From Ceratotherium simum simum (taxonomy: Eukaryota > Chordata > Mammalia > Perissodactyla > Rhinocerotidae), in the NCBI RefSeq assembly GCF_000283155.1, contig NW_004454216.1, positions 10,497,168 to 10,561,167 of the forward strand: a DNA stretch of 64,000 nt. The letters run 5' to 3'. The translations under genes were made by a program, and so were the position numbers. The notes under the pieces were generated by a model, which was not told the origin of the DNA, did no database searches, and saw only the letters and a list, made by a program, of their open reading frames with translations. Positions 47,570 through 58,967 of this stretch are shown piece after piece; position 1 is the stretch's first letter; every line of letters starts with the position of its first letter.

Positions 47570-48785
47570 TTATTCAGATGACTATATGTATTTGGTCTTA
47601 GTTCACATTTCCTGGCTCAGAGCAACCAGGACCCTTGGCATTTCCTGAATGATAAGAGCAATGGGAGCATCTTTTGTTATAGTATTTGGTCTCCTGTCCT
47701 CAGTTCCTAAAATCACTTCAGAGCTATAAAGGTGAAATGGGTGTCTTCTTATTCAGAACAAGCCCCTTCCCACTACAACTAGGTTTATGCTAATGAAGTG
47801 ACTTAGGAAAGTACTTGAGGTTGAGGGCTGGTTGCCAGGGAAGCCAAACATGAATAGAGGGGTGGAACTTTCAATCCCACCCTCTGATTTCTGGGCAGAG
47901 AGGGACTGGAGGTTGAATCAATGACCAATGGCCAATGATTTAGTCAACCATGCCTATGTAATGAAGCCTCCATAAAAGCCCAATCAGAGGGGGTTCAGAG
48001 AACTTCCAGGTTGGGGAATCAGAATGTTTCCATGTGCCATTGTCCCAGGCCCCAAACTCCATGAGGGCAGAAGCCCCTTTGTTCAGGACCTAGCCCTGTG
48101 TATTTCTTCACCTGGCTGTGGTTCATACCCTTTAACATCCTTTGTAATAATCTGGTAATCTAGTGAGTAAACAGGTTTGCTGAGTTCTATGAGCTACTCT
48201 AGCAAATTAATGGAGCCCAAGGAGGGGGTTGTGGGAACCTCTGATTTATAGCTAATTGGTCAGAAGTTCAGGTAACAACCTGGACTTGCAATTGGCATTC
48301 TGAGTTGGAGGGGGTGGTTGGAACTTCCAGTTGGTACCCAATCAGTCAGAAGCACAGGTAACAACCTGGGCTTGCTATTGGCTTCTTTTTTTTTTTTTTT
48401 TTTTTAAATTTTATTTATTTTATTTTTTCCCCCCAAAGCCCCAGTAGATAGTTGTATGTCATAGCTGCACATCCTTCTGGTTGCTGCATGTGGGACTTGG
48501 CCTCAGGATGGACGGAGAAGTGGTGCCTCGATGCGCACCCGGGATCCGAACCCGGGCCACCAGCATCGCAGCGCGCGCACTTAACCACCAAGCCACAGGG
48601 CCGGCCCGCTATTGGCTTCTAAAGTGAAGAGTGGTCCTGTGGGACTGAGCCCTTTCCCTGCGGAATCTGACGCTATCTCTGGGTAAATAGTGTTAGAATT
48701 GAACTGAACTGTAGGACACCCAGCTTGTGCCCCGAGCACTGCTTTGTGGTGTGAGGAGAAATCTTCCCCCCATCCCTCCATAAAA
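47570..48785 (+). mobile_element. LTR-like interspersed repeat split by an ERE
   Basis: A block of about 1 kb without the ERE. It contains a TATA-like CCTCCATAAAAGCCCAATC, a TTTGTAATAATCTGGTAATC region and GTAGGACACCCAGCTTGTGC near the end, wording typical of a common mammalian LTR that I do not name. An 86-bp segment is tandemly duplicated (48221-48306 and 48307-48386, resuming after the ERE). No coding frame. Confidence 0.6.
48387..48607 (-). mobile_element. ERE1-type SINE, minus strand
   Basis: The complement of the head (AAGCCACAGGGCCGGCCC) is at the right, with a T-rich tail at the left. GCTATTGGCTTCT occurs at 48374-48386 and 48608-48620, a perfect 13-bp duplication. The body has CCCAGTAGATAGTTGTATGT. 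Confidence 0.97.
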
Positions 48786-48879
48786 GTAGAATTAGGTGAT
48801 CAGAACCCTTTAACTCCTTGAGCAAATATTGCTAGATTTACCTTTACATCAAGAATCTGACCATCCTACATAATTTCTA

Positions 48880-50264
48880 CAGCTATCTCCCCAGACCAAG
48901 CTACTATACAATTTAAAATAAGCAAAAAAGTATGCTTGAGATCTAAAAGAGTGGATTAGTAATTTAGAAAAACCCAAAAATCCTTCAAAAAATCAATTAG
49001 ATATAAACTTTATAAAAATTAAAATACAGAGTACAATATTTGGAACAAACAGCAGAATAGACAGATACAGCTGAAAGGTGAATAGTGAACTGTATATCAG
49101 GTTGAGGAGCTTATTCAGAAGGCTACGACAAAGACAAAGTGATAAAAAGTATTAAAACAAAGCTAAGAAATATGCAAGCAAGAAATAAATATGTTATCAC
49201 CTTGACAATAGTAATCCCAAGAAGAGAGGAGAATAAATGAATAAAAAGAAATATTTGAAGAAATAATACAGGTATATTTAAAGAATTAACAAAAAACAAA
49301 AGACATCAGGTTGAAAGAGCTACAGATGAAGGAGGTGAGAGAAAGGAAAACTTATACCGAGGCACATTATAACAAAATTTAAAGTATTAAAGACACAGAT
49401 AAAATTCTTAAAGCTTTAAAATACATATAAGATTATTTCAATGATACAAAAACCAAGCTGACAACACAGTTCCTAAGAGCAACACTGGTGTGAGAGGACT
49501 GTACTAACATGTTTAAAGTATTCAAAGAAAATTTGGAAACCATAATTGTTTATTTATCTAAATTGTCATTCAATAAATATATTCTCAGGCATACAAGATC
49601 CCAGGTTTATCACAAAAACAGTTACACCGAAATTTTTGAAGGAAGTTCTAAAATACAAGGAAAAATAAAAATAGAAGATATTTCTAGAGATGAGGAACAT
49701 GAGGGCAAACCAATTTCTTGGTAAGGTTTATGGTGATCAAAAACAAAAATAAATAAATAAATACTAACTAACAAAAAGTGAATTCCTAAACTCCCAGAAT
49801 AAAAATGCCAGACAATATCAACATGTTGGTGGTGGGGTTGGGAGTAGAGATAAGGATTAATGAAAGGGGGATGAAGAATTATCTTGAGAGAAGATAGAAA
49901 AAGTTTAATAAATCAGTAAGGGTAAATAAACACAAGTATGTATTTTATGTTAAAAGCACAGAGAGCTCAAGAAAAATCAATCTGTCAACTGCAATGCAGA
50001 GAAGGAGAAAATAAGTACAGAAAAATTTGAAATGAGATGACATAAATAAGTTCTAATATAACAGTAATTACAATGAATCAATTAAAGGATGGAAACATTC
50101 AGATTTGATTTAAAAATAGAAAGAAAAAGAAAGGTCAAGAATCAATAATGGAGAAAACAGACAAATGTACACCAAAAGAAAACTGCAAGGGTAATCTTCA
50201 TATCTGACAATAGAATTTAAAACAAAAATTATCATGGGTCAAGAAGGGGTATTAAACACACGTG
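48880..50264 (+). mobile_element. Old L1M ORF1 to ORF2 start, plus strand
   Basis: GAAGAAATAATACAGGTATA, ATACCGAGGCACATTATAAC and GTATTCAAAGAAAATTTGGA are decayed ORF1 wording. Endonuclease-side wording follows, up to the ERE at 50279. No frame longer than about 70 codons. Confidence 0.7.
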
Positions 50265-50278
50265 AAAAGAACAACAGA

Positions 50279-50486
50279 GGGCCTGCCCGTGGCTTAGCGG
50301 TTAAGTGCGCACGCTCCGCTGCTGGTGGCCCGTGTTCGGATCCCGGGCGTGCACCGACGCACCACTTCTCCAGCCATGCTGAGGCCGTGTCCCACATACA
50401 GCAACTAGAAGGATGTGCAACTATGACATACAACTATCTACCGGGGTTTTGGGGGAAAAATAAATAAATAAAATTATTAAAAAAAA
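50279..50486 (+). mobile_element. ERE1-type SINE
   Basis: The head is GGGCCTGCCCGTGGCTTAGC and the body carries GTGCAACTATGACATACAAC then CTACCGGGGTTTTGGGGGAA. The tail is (AATA)n then A12. AAAAGAACAACAGA (50265-50278) and AAAAGAACAATAGA (50487-50500) flank it. Confidence 0.96.
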
Positions 50487-50500
50487 AAAAGAACAATAGA

Positions 50501-50740
50501 AAAGGAATACATGACCATGATAAACATATACGTAACACACAAAACATCCTAAAACTATAACAACTGTAGTTGACAAAATTAGAAAGAATGAATTTATTGA
50601 TCAACAATTATTGTTAGAGATTTTAAATAGCATCCTAAAAAACTGATAGATCAAAATGATTCTATAAGAGATACTAAAGAGATGTGTAGAAAATTAGAAC
50701 ATACCAACTAAAAACCTTGACTTAAGTGTGTGTGTATTCT
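50501..50740 (+). mobile_element. Old L1M endonuclease-side fragment, plus strand
   Basis: Decayed continuation of the element at 48880, ending before a TGTGTGTGT patch at about 50727. Confidence 0.5.
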
Positions 50741-50799
50741 TTTCTTTTACAAAACCTAGTCAATTATTGAAAGCATAGACATAGATACTACTAGAATGC

Positions 50800-51500
50800 A
50801 ATCTCAAGTTAACAGGCACTCTAGGAAGAGGTAAAAAAAATTAAGAGAACAAATTATCACAGGGATATAAAAGACAATTTCTCAAAGCTTTTGAAAAGAC
50901 ATGATTCTTTCTCTTGAAAGAGCCTTCTTAGTGCTAAGTAGAATGAAAGGAAAATCACCCCACACTTATTTAGATACATAACAGTGAAATTTCAGAAATT
51001 TCAGAACCAAAGATGAAAAGAAAACTCTAAAATTTTCCAGGGAGAGATGCAAGAAAGAAAGAGAGAGAGAGAGGAAGCAAGAAAAGAAAGAAAGAGAGAA
51101 AGGGAGGGAGGGAGGAGAGAGGAAGAGAGGGAAGGAGGAAGGGAAGGAAGGAAGGGAGGGAGGGAGGGAGGAAGGAAGCAAGGAAGGAAGATATATATCT
51201 ATCCCAGGAAATAAACAAAAAGAAAAAAGAAAAACCAGAATCATGTCAGGAGCCAGGACCCGTGTTATCTTTTCAGCAGCAGTGGTATGGGGTTCAATAA
51301 TTTCCAAGTTCTGGGAAAACCATAATCTCAACCTACGATTTCATACGGGACCGATTGGTAACCTTAGGCAAAGATTTAGAAAGTTCACATTCAATATACC
51401 TTTTCTAAGGAAGTTATTTGGGAATATACTTTAGTCAAACAAGTCTGAAGATGAAAAAGAGGAAAGCATGAGGTTCAAAAAACAGTGGAATTACACCAAA
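50800..51500 (+). mobile_element. Old HAL1/L1 ORF1 fragment, plus strand, with a polypurine tract
   Basis: TTCCAGGGAGAGATGCAAGA, GAATCATGTCAGGAGCCAGG and CTTTTCTAAGGAAGTTATTT resemble HAL1/L1 ORF1 3' wording. A purine-only simple repeat splits it. Confidence 0.5.
51048..51190 (+). repeat. Polypurine (GAAA/GGAA/GGGA)n tract
   Basis: About 140 bp of nearly uninterrupted purines on the plus strand, shifting from GAAA to GGGA to GGAA units. It includes four closely spaced GGG runs. The 121- and 63-codon minus-strand frames here are translations of this repeat and not genes. Confidence 0.95.
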
Positions 51501-53055
51501 ACTTTAATAAAAATAAATTTCCAAATGATTGTTTGTGATAGAGCTGAAGAGTAACAATCCAAAATAAAATGGGAAATCAGTAGCCTTCAAATTCAAGTAA
51601 CAGAACAAGACCCTAAAATATATCAGCCACAAATCAAAGAAGATATTTATATCTTTTCTAAATAAGAAATCAAAAGCAATTAAAAACCTCAGTAAATTGA
51701 AAAAAAAAAAGTAAACTACAACAAAGTTGTGACCCAAATATGAGGTAAACTGATTTGCCTAATCTTGAGCCATGGATAGAATATAAGAAAAGATTAAATT
51801 TGACACTAGGACCATTTGTTTTCAGTGGCACAAAGATTGTTATAATGAATCTATGAGAAAGAAATAGAACGCTATCGCTCTGCTTGTCTCTGCACTGAGT
51901 AATATTTCATTGTAAAGTAAATCCTGGGTTTTTTTGCTTTTTAATACTTAGAATTGACCTTAAGATCAAACAAGTAAGTTTAAATGCCGTTTAAAAACAA
52001 AATATGTCTTATCTACTTAGAACATATAGCAGAACAGCTGAGAGAGGTTGGGAGGTTTAAGAGAAGGAAGACAGGTGTGGAGGCAAAGATGGAGTTAATA
52101 AAGATACAACTGTCAGAGTGGGAAGTTTAAGAAGGAAAGGAGATATGTGGTACAAAGGCAAAGTTAAAGCAACTTCCAATTTTTTGAAGTTCATTAAGAA
52201 TGTGTACAGATAAATGAAAAATGATCGCATAAGCATAATGCATGGAAGGGTGAGAGTGGTCGGTGAGAGAAGATGGGAATAAAGACTTAATTTTTTCATA
52301 AACTCAATAAATCATGTCTAGATAATAAATAATGTCATCTGCCTATTATTTGTTTTTAGAGAAGTAGCCCAAGAAATAAAAATAGAACGGTTTTTTTCTG
52401 GGAGAAGAGACTGGGAGATTAAAGAAATAAGCCAGAGCTGGAGGCTGCTAGCTTTTTAATGTAGCCTGTCATTTTTATTTATTTATTACCATGTTCATGT
52501 ATAACTTGTTTCCTTTTAACTTATATTTTTAATAAATAGGGAAGTCTTTTTCTCAGCTAAATATATAAAAGCATACTGCTCTTGTTTAGCTAATATCCTC
52601 TCTAGCCATGGTGTGTTATTCAGGAGAGGATCAGAGCAGGAGTCACAGGAGCTGCTCCGCCAGGGTGGATTCCTTACCCATGAAGTCAGAGTTGGAATTC
52701 AGAGAAAACAGCTAAGTGCAGAGAATTAGTAGGTATTAGAAATCCATGCAGAAAGGCAGAGCCTAGAACCCAAAAGCACATATTCAGAAAACATGGTTAT
52801 GAGAGAAAAAAACACTGTTAAGACAAGTTTGAACCTATGGCCAAAGCTTTTGTCTACTCATTGGATCCCCAAGCAAAAGTGTAGCCAGAAGAGAGCAAGA
52901 AAATATTACACCCAGTTAGAGACGGGCCAAAATAATGAAATCACCAGAAAGTCTCCAAAATGATTCTTGCCTGAAACTCCACAGTCACTGCTTTAAATAA
53001 TCTGAATAAGAAATTACTGAAAAAAAAGTCAGTGTCCACTTCCTTCACCTGTATA
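51501..53055. other. Unassigned non-coding DNA
   Basis: No gene or clear repeat. The frames at 51504-51737 and 52057-52299 are low-complexity or lack features. Confidence 0.35.
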
Positions 53056-53715
53056 CAGTCGTTCTCATTATTCATAAAGTCCCCATGAACACTGCATTAG
53101 TGAAGACTCAACCGTTGCTCCTAGGGGAAAAACAGAGCTAGGTTCCTATGAGCCTCTAGTCACAATATTTTCATCAACAGATGGATACATAACCTTGTTT
53201 TATATGTATTTTTATTTACAGACACCTTATTTAATATCTATTGTTAATTCATTAACACTGAACTCATGGCCAACAGCACTGTAAGTCCCATCTAAATGAG
53301 GCTCATCTAATGTGTATTTTCTCTGTAAGGCACATCACAGGCAGCATTTTAGTATTTAGGAACACTAGACAGCCATTTAGCACTATGCTTAGAGACCATT
53401 TTAAACAGTGAAATCACCAACCAAAAGCACAAAAATGTGAAAAATGTGGCACTAAAGATATCATGAAAAGGACATTTGTTTACAGTATGAGAACTGAAAC
53501 AAGAAGGCAGACCATTGTCTTGTTCAAACTAAGCTGCCAATGTGTTTTGACCTCAGCTAGAAATGTGCACAATGAGTGACTAAAATTTTGCCTCTCTGAG
53601 CATGCCTGAGAAAGACCGCAAATGTAACATGAATATTGACTTTGGGTTTACAAATAAATTTTAGCAAGTAGATGAATTCCTAAATATGGAATCTGTAAAT
53701 AATGAAGATCTACTG
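53056..53715. mobile_element. Tigger-like non-autonomous DNA transposon
   Basis: About 660 bp begins CAGTCGTTCTCATTATTCAT and ends AATAATGAAGATCTACTG, which read as inverted repeats. TA lies on the left (53054-53055); the right duplication is decayed to TG. CTCCTAGGGGAAAAACAGAG, AACTCATGGCCAACAGCACT and GGGTTTACAAATAAATTTTA lie in the order I recall for a Tigger-derived MER element. No transposase frame. Confidence 0.75.
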
Positions 53716-53816
53716 TGTAAATATGCATACATATTCACACATATATAATATAAATTATGAGGATCTACTGTATACACTCACACTTATGCATGCATGTGTG
53801 TGTGCGTGTGTGTGTA
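53716..53816. repeat. Duplicated transposon terminus and (TG)n microsatellite
   Basis: AAATTATGAGGATCTACTGT at 53753-53772 repeats the transposon's right end (AATAATGAAGATCTACTG). A (TG)n run with one C interruption follows at 53795-53815. Confidence 0.75.
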
Positions 53817-54369
53817 ACCTAGGAAAATTAAAAAATATCAGCAGGTGCATTTCATTTCCCTGCCATTTTCTCTGCTGATATTAAAGAAAAAGGACTATTA
53901 TTCTTAATGTGATAACAGCAACCTCTTTGATTTAGTTTGCTGCAATTGACATAAATTTGAATAATTTTTCCAGGCTGGGCTAGTATCTTGGAGGTGTTAT
54001 TGTAATGATGATGATAGTCATAAAAATATTTTATGCAATTTCTTTCACATGAAAATTAGCATGCGCCTTTCACATTGCCATCTCATAATTAATGCCATAT
54101 GTCTTTTTTATTGAAAAGACAGTTTGGGCTGATGTAGCAGGAGAACATTCTTTCAAGCCTGTTCTAAATTACATTACTTACAAAAACATCTTTTCCTGAA
54201 AACACTATAAGAATATTACCATTTTTCTTCATAATCAGATTTTTATGTCTACATAACAGGTTTAGTCATTGTTTACATGGAAAAGTACCAATTAGTATAA
54301 ATAGTTCTATCCTTCCTTTTCCATCTTTTTTCATTCTGTATCTTCTTTTACTTTAGTGACTTTAAATCC
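53817..54369. other. Unassigned non-coding DNA
   Basis: No gene or repeat family is recognised. Confidence 0.35.
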
Positions 54370-55690
54370 TTCAATAGTCTTTTGGACAATCATCTTTTGG
54401 ATAATATATACACCTGTGTAATATATATTGGATAATATATACACCTGTGTAACCACTGAAATTAAGATATAAAGCATTTCTATCACCCCACAACGTTTCG
54501 TACGTGTCTCTTTTCAGCTAATCCAACCCATCCCAGTCCTTGGAAATCGCTGATTTGATTTCTGTTACTAAAGATTATTTTGACTTTTTAACATTTCAGA
54601 TAAATGGACTCATACAGTATAAACTTATTTGCATCTGGTTTATTTCCTACAACATAATATTTTTTATATTCATCCATGCTATTGCCTGTATCAGTAGTTT
54701 GTTTCTTTTTATTGTTTATTAGCATTCCGTTGTACAAATTTATGAAAATATGTTTATCAGTTCACCTACTAATAAATATCTGGGTTGTTTTCAGTTTCTG
54801 GCTCTTATGAATAAAGCTACTAAGAACATTCCCATGCAAGTCTTTTTAATGAACAGGTGTTCACAAATCTCGTTGATAAAAGTGAAATTGTTGAGTGATA
54901 TAATAGGTATACATTTATATTTGTAAGAAATTCCCAAACAGTTTTCTAAAGTGGCTCTGTCATTTTACACTCCCACCTCCTTGTCAACATTTGTTGTTGT
55001 AAATTTTTTTAATTTTAGCCATTCCATTGGATGGGGAATTGTATCTAATTGTGATTTTAACTTGGATTTTCCTGATAACTAATGATGCTAACCATCCTTT
55101 CAATGCTTACTTGCCTTTCATATATCTTCTTTTGTGAAATGTCTGTTCCACTATTTTGAGATTTTGCCCATTTTCCCATTGCATTGATTTGTTTTTCTTT
55201 CTGTGATAGCCAGTGTATCTATATACCTATCTCTATCTATCTCTATGTATTATAAATAAATATATCAATACAAAGTTTTGAAATCATAGTAGTGCAAGTG
55301 CTCCAGCTTTGTTCTTATTTTACAAAACTATTTTAATTATTTTAGATTGTATTTTCATGTCAATTTTAGAATCAATTTCTTGTCTATTTCTACCAAAATA
55401 CATCTGTTGGCATTTTTATTTAGATTGCGTGGAATCAACAATTAAATTGGGGGAAAATTAACACCTTAACATTGGATCTCCCAATACATGAACCTAGCAT
55501 ATCTCACCATTTATTTAGGCCTCCTTTCCTTCCTCTCAGCATTATTTTGTAGCTTTCAGTGTACAAGGCTAGTAACTATTTTGATAAATTTATCTCTAAA
55601 TATTTCATGTTTTTTGACGTGTCATCCATTTTTAAATTAGTTTCTACAATCATTTTTATACCATATATTCAGAAATAATAAATTTAGAGG
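54370..55690 (-). mobile_element. Old L1M ORF2 region, minus strand
   Basis: The complement of ORF2 is seen in CTGGGTTGTTTTCAGTTTCT, CACTCCCACCTCCTTGTCAA and TTGATTTGTTTTTCTTTCTG, then TTCATGTCAATTTTAGAATC. A local duplication of about 32 bp lies at 54395-54452 (TGGATAATATATACACCTGT occurs twice). Frames are fully decayed. Confidence 0.8.
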
Positions 55691-55824
55691 GGACATTAAT
55701 AGAGTTAATCCAATTACAGAGTTAAGTCAAGTATCTACTAGAACTTCTAATCTGCTCTATAGCCTCACAACTCAATGACAGGTGTGTCCCTTGCCCATTT
55801 CCAGTGATAAGAAACACCCTTCTT

Positions 55825-56097
55825 TTTCACTTTGCATTATACCCTCAATGTCCATCCATGTTGTCACAAATGGCTGGATTTCGTCGTTTCTTATGGCTGA
55901 GTAGTATTCCATTGTGTATATATACCACAGCTTCTTTATCCATTCGTCCCTTGATGGGCACTTAGGTTGCTTCCAAGTCTTGGCTATCGTGAATAAGGCT
56001 GCAATGAACACAGGGGTGCATGTACCTTTGCAAATTGGTGTTTTCAAGTTCTTTGGATAAATACCCAACAGTGGAATAGCTGGATCATATGGTAGTG
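55825..56097 (-). mobile_element. Inverted 5' part of a 5'-truncated L1 (ORF2 C-terminus)
   Basis: The plus strand is the complement of ORF2 (CATCCATGTTGTCACAAATG; ATTCGTCCCTTGATGGGCAC; AATAGCTGGATCATATGGTA). It abuts the 3' part at 56098 in the opposite orientation. The sense order of the two parts is contiguous, sharing only TGAAA at the break. A frame of 98 codons (55772-56068, minus) keeps much of the C-terminus, so this copy is fairly young. Confidence 0.93.
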
Positions 56098-56454
56098 AAA
56101 TAAGTCAGAGGGAGAAGGTCAAATACCGTATGATTTCCTTCATTAAGTAGTAGATAATAACAACAATAAACAAATACATAGGGACAGAGATTGGATTGGT
56201 GGTTACCAGAGGGGAAGGGGGGAGGGAGGAGGGTGAAAGCGATAATTCGGTACATGTGTGTGGTGATGGGTTGTAATTAGTATTTTGGTGGTGAACATGA
56301 TGTAGTCCATGCAGAAATAGAAGTACAATGATGTACACCTGAAATTTTTACAATGTTATAAACCAATGTTACTGCAATAAACAAAAAATTAAAAAAAAAT
56401 AAATAAATAAATAAAAGAAGTCTTTACATATTCAAAAAAAAAAAAAAAAAAAAA
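56098..56454 (+). mobile_element. 3' part of the same L1, with double A-rich tail
   Basis: From AAATAAGTCAGAGGGAGAAG through the 3' UTR and GCAATAAACAAAAAATT, then an A/(AAAT)n tail, then GAAGTCTTTACATATTC, then a second A run. AAGAAACACCCTTCTT flanks the whole insertion exactly at 55809-55824 and 56455-56470. The 17-bp segment between the two tails could be transduced downstream DNA. Confidence 0.93.
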
Positions 56455-56470
56455 AAGAAACACCCTTCTT

Positions 56471-56639
56471 GTTAAAGCAACCCATTGTAGTTTTTTTAAG
56501 TCGTTTTGATTAGGAGATTTTTTTTATGTTAAAGTGAAAGTTATACCCTTACATTTTTCACCTACCTCCTGAAAACTTTATAAAACAATTCTAATTGATC
56601 TTTAATATAAAAGTCCCTCAAATATTTGAAGACGACTAT
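56471..56639. other. Unassigned non-coding DNA
   Basis: No feature recognised. Confidence 0.3.
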
Positions 56640-56885
56640 CAAGTTTGTTTATTTGTTTTCTGACTGGCCTTTTCTCCAAAGTGAATATTCCTAGTTATTC
56701 TAATAGTTAATTATGTGGCACCATCTGAGGTTCCGGCAATCCACGTGATTGTTGTCCAGACAGCTCCAGTACGTGAATATCCTTCAAAGGTGATATCCAG
56801 AACTAAACACAGTGCTTACAGTGCAGCCTGTAGCATACCAGATGTAATGGGAAGATTATCCCTAAACTCGGACAATCCTGTAGTT
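56640..56885. mobile_element. Possible CR1/L3-like LINE 3' fragment
   Basis: CTCCAAAGTGAATATTCCTA, CGTGATTGTTGTCCAGACAG and GTGATATCCAGAACTAAACA resemble the 3' region of amniote CR1/L3 LINEs. If right it is among the oldest elements here. The 72-codon frame at 56715-56933 lies inside and is not a gene. Confidence 0.45.
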
Positions 56886-57734
56886 TCACAATTTGGTCCT
56901 AAAGGCTCTTGGAATTGGATGTTCAACAATTAGATGAATCAGTTCTTTGGTTAAGTGTGCTAGGAACTCTTGAGCAATGTTCACTTTTGTTTGTTTGTTT
57001 ACCTATCTGTTTCTCAAAGTTCCCCTTAGTTTTCTGTTGCAGTGTTCTGTTCTGCAAAAACAATTTTTCATCAACAGATGCCAAAACAATTGCTCTCACA
57101 ATGAAGACCTATTTGTTGAAAAATAGGTCATCCTTTTTGTGCCTGGTTTTATGCTACCTACACATGACTTTTATTTCTGCTTTTAGACTAGATAGACACC
57201 ATGTTGAGTGAACACGAAATACGTCTCCAATTCTAATTGGATACAGGCTTAGTTAATCAAGAGAAAAGGTCAACAATTAACATAAATGAACATAAACACT
57301 TTACCCCTGATGTAAGCCAGGTAAAATAAGAATTTTATGCAATCAAAGAAGAATGTAAATCTATATGCTAATTAACCCTTTATACCTTGGGTAAGTTCAA
57401 AGTTTTTAGTTGTTTATTTTCGAAGAAGAATGTGAGTAGATAGCAATAAGTGCAGTATGTTTCATGAAAGAACAAATATTTGGAAGTAAGTAAAGTTATT
57501 TTAAATTTAGGTTTAAAATCACTTTAATAATATCTAATTTGCAAAAAAAGACATATCAGATAATTAAATTTTTACTTATGCTTAAATGCCTATTAATTTA
57601 CAAAAGGATTCTTCATCATAGCTTTACTTATAATAGGAAACTCTTGAGTATAATTAAACTGATATTAATTATGAGCATTTCAGATGATCAAATGGTCATC
57701 TCTGATTAATATATATTAAATTAACCAAAGAGAG
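56886..57734. other. Unassigned AT-rich non-coding DNA
   Basis: No gene or repeat family is recognised. Confidence 0.35.
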
Positions 57735-58453
57735 TCGTGTTAGCAAGATGGCAGAAAAAGAGGTTCCAGCCCTCATTCTCCCACAGAAACAACAATTTAG
57801 CAACCATCCACGGACAAAAAAGCCTTCCTGAAATCTCCAGAATCCAGGTGAGGTTATGGCACCCTGGAGGAGCACAGAAATGAGAAAAGATGCATTGAAA
57901 AGGGTAAGGAAAACAGCGTTGCTCTACCTGTGCCACCTCTCTCCTGAATCAGCACACCACACAGCCCTGAGCGAGATCCCTCAGTCCATGTGTTTTCCTG
58001 TGAGAGGAAGATAGTGAAATGAGCACCTGACTTCCACAGAAGAGCATCTCCTTCTATCACACCTCACCCAGAACACTGAGGGAATCATCATGGTTAGGTA
58101 ATTTAGGGGTAGCTAAGAAGAGAGAAAAGGGGCAGGAGCTCTCAAGAACCAGGATGAAGATCTCAACAGCCAGCCCATGGCTCCAGGTAGCGGGCTTGCC
58201 CCTTTCCCCAGGCAGCAGATTCATCCACCCTGGGACCCTGGCACTGGGCCCACCCTCCCTTAGACCCTGGAAGCTGGCTGATGGAGGTGGCATGGTTGCT
58301 GAAAGGAAAGGGTCTCTTGGTATTCAAAGTAGCACCTTTCCTATAATTATGGAAGACAATTGCTGTAGGGCCACACAGCTGGTATTCTGTATGCAGCTCT
58401 CAGAGCTACAGATCTCAGGGCTGTGATTAAACCAGACAGTTACTAGATACCTC
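57735..58453 (+). mobile_element. L1 5' UTR fragment, plus strand
   Basis: It opens TTAGCAAGATGGCAGAAAAA, the conserved L1 5' start, and continues GC-rich (CACCACACAGCCCTGAGCGA; GGACCCTGGCACTGGGCCCA). A solo LTR cuts it at 58454. The L1 coding region does not follow within the window. Confidence 0.7.
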
Positions 58454-58963
58454 TGTCACCGACTAAATGCCCCAAGTAACTCAAAGGAGGTTTTGAAAGC
58501 ACTTAGCTATTTCTCCAAGTTGTTTTTCAGTTATGTTAAGAGATGCAATGACCAATCACCCAGAATCAGTACAAACCCCAGAGCGATGCCTGAGCACATG
58601 GGCTGAGAAGCGTCCAAAAGTTACCTCGCTTCATTTTGATGTTAAGATCTCCACCCCAGAAGGAGCTTAGGCTTTATTAGCATAACAAGTGATGTATGTG
58701 AAAGCATGTTTTCAAACTATGCCTGCATGAGCTTATTCCCACCTCTACATGTGATGATGAAACTTCCCTTCTGAATATTCATTCTCCATCTGAAATAAAA
58801 GGTGTCTGTTTTCCCTTGCTCTGAGAGCCATGGCTTTGGAAGGGATTCCCCATGGTCTCCCTATTTGCTGCAAATAAATTGTACTTTGTGTGACAACTAC
58901 TTCTGGTGAAGGCTCTGATTTCAACTCACCAAGAAGTGAACCCACTTTGGTTGAGTAACACCA
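58454..58963 (+). mobile_element. Solo LTR (copy B of the family at 4141-4646)
   Basis: It starts TGTCACC, ends GAGTAACACCA and is 510 bp. CCTC flanks it at 58450-58453 and 58964-58967, a 4-bp duplication that fits ERV1. The polyadenylation signal lies in GCAAATAAATTG before TTTGTGTGAC. It aligns with copy A over its length, and both carry TAACTCAAAGGAGGTTTT. Confidence 0.85.
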
Positions 58964-58967
58964 CCTC

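Noticed and set aside
51027..51331. Ser/Leu/Pro-rich minus-strand frames
   Set aside because: They translate the polypurine simple repeat.
57735..58453. GC-rich block as a CpG-island promoter of a host gene
   Set aside because: It opens with the conserved L1 5' start, has few CpG, and no exon follows.
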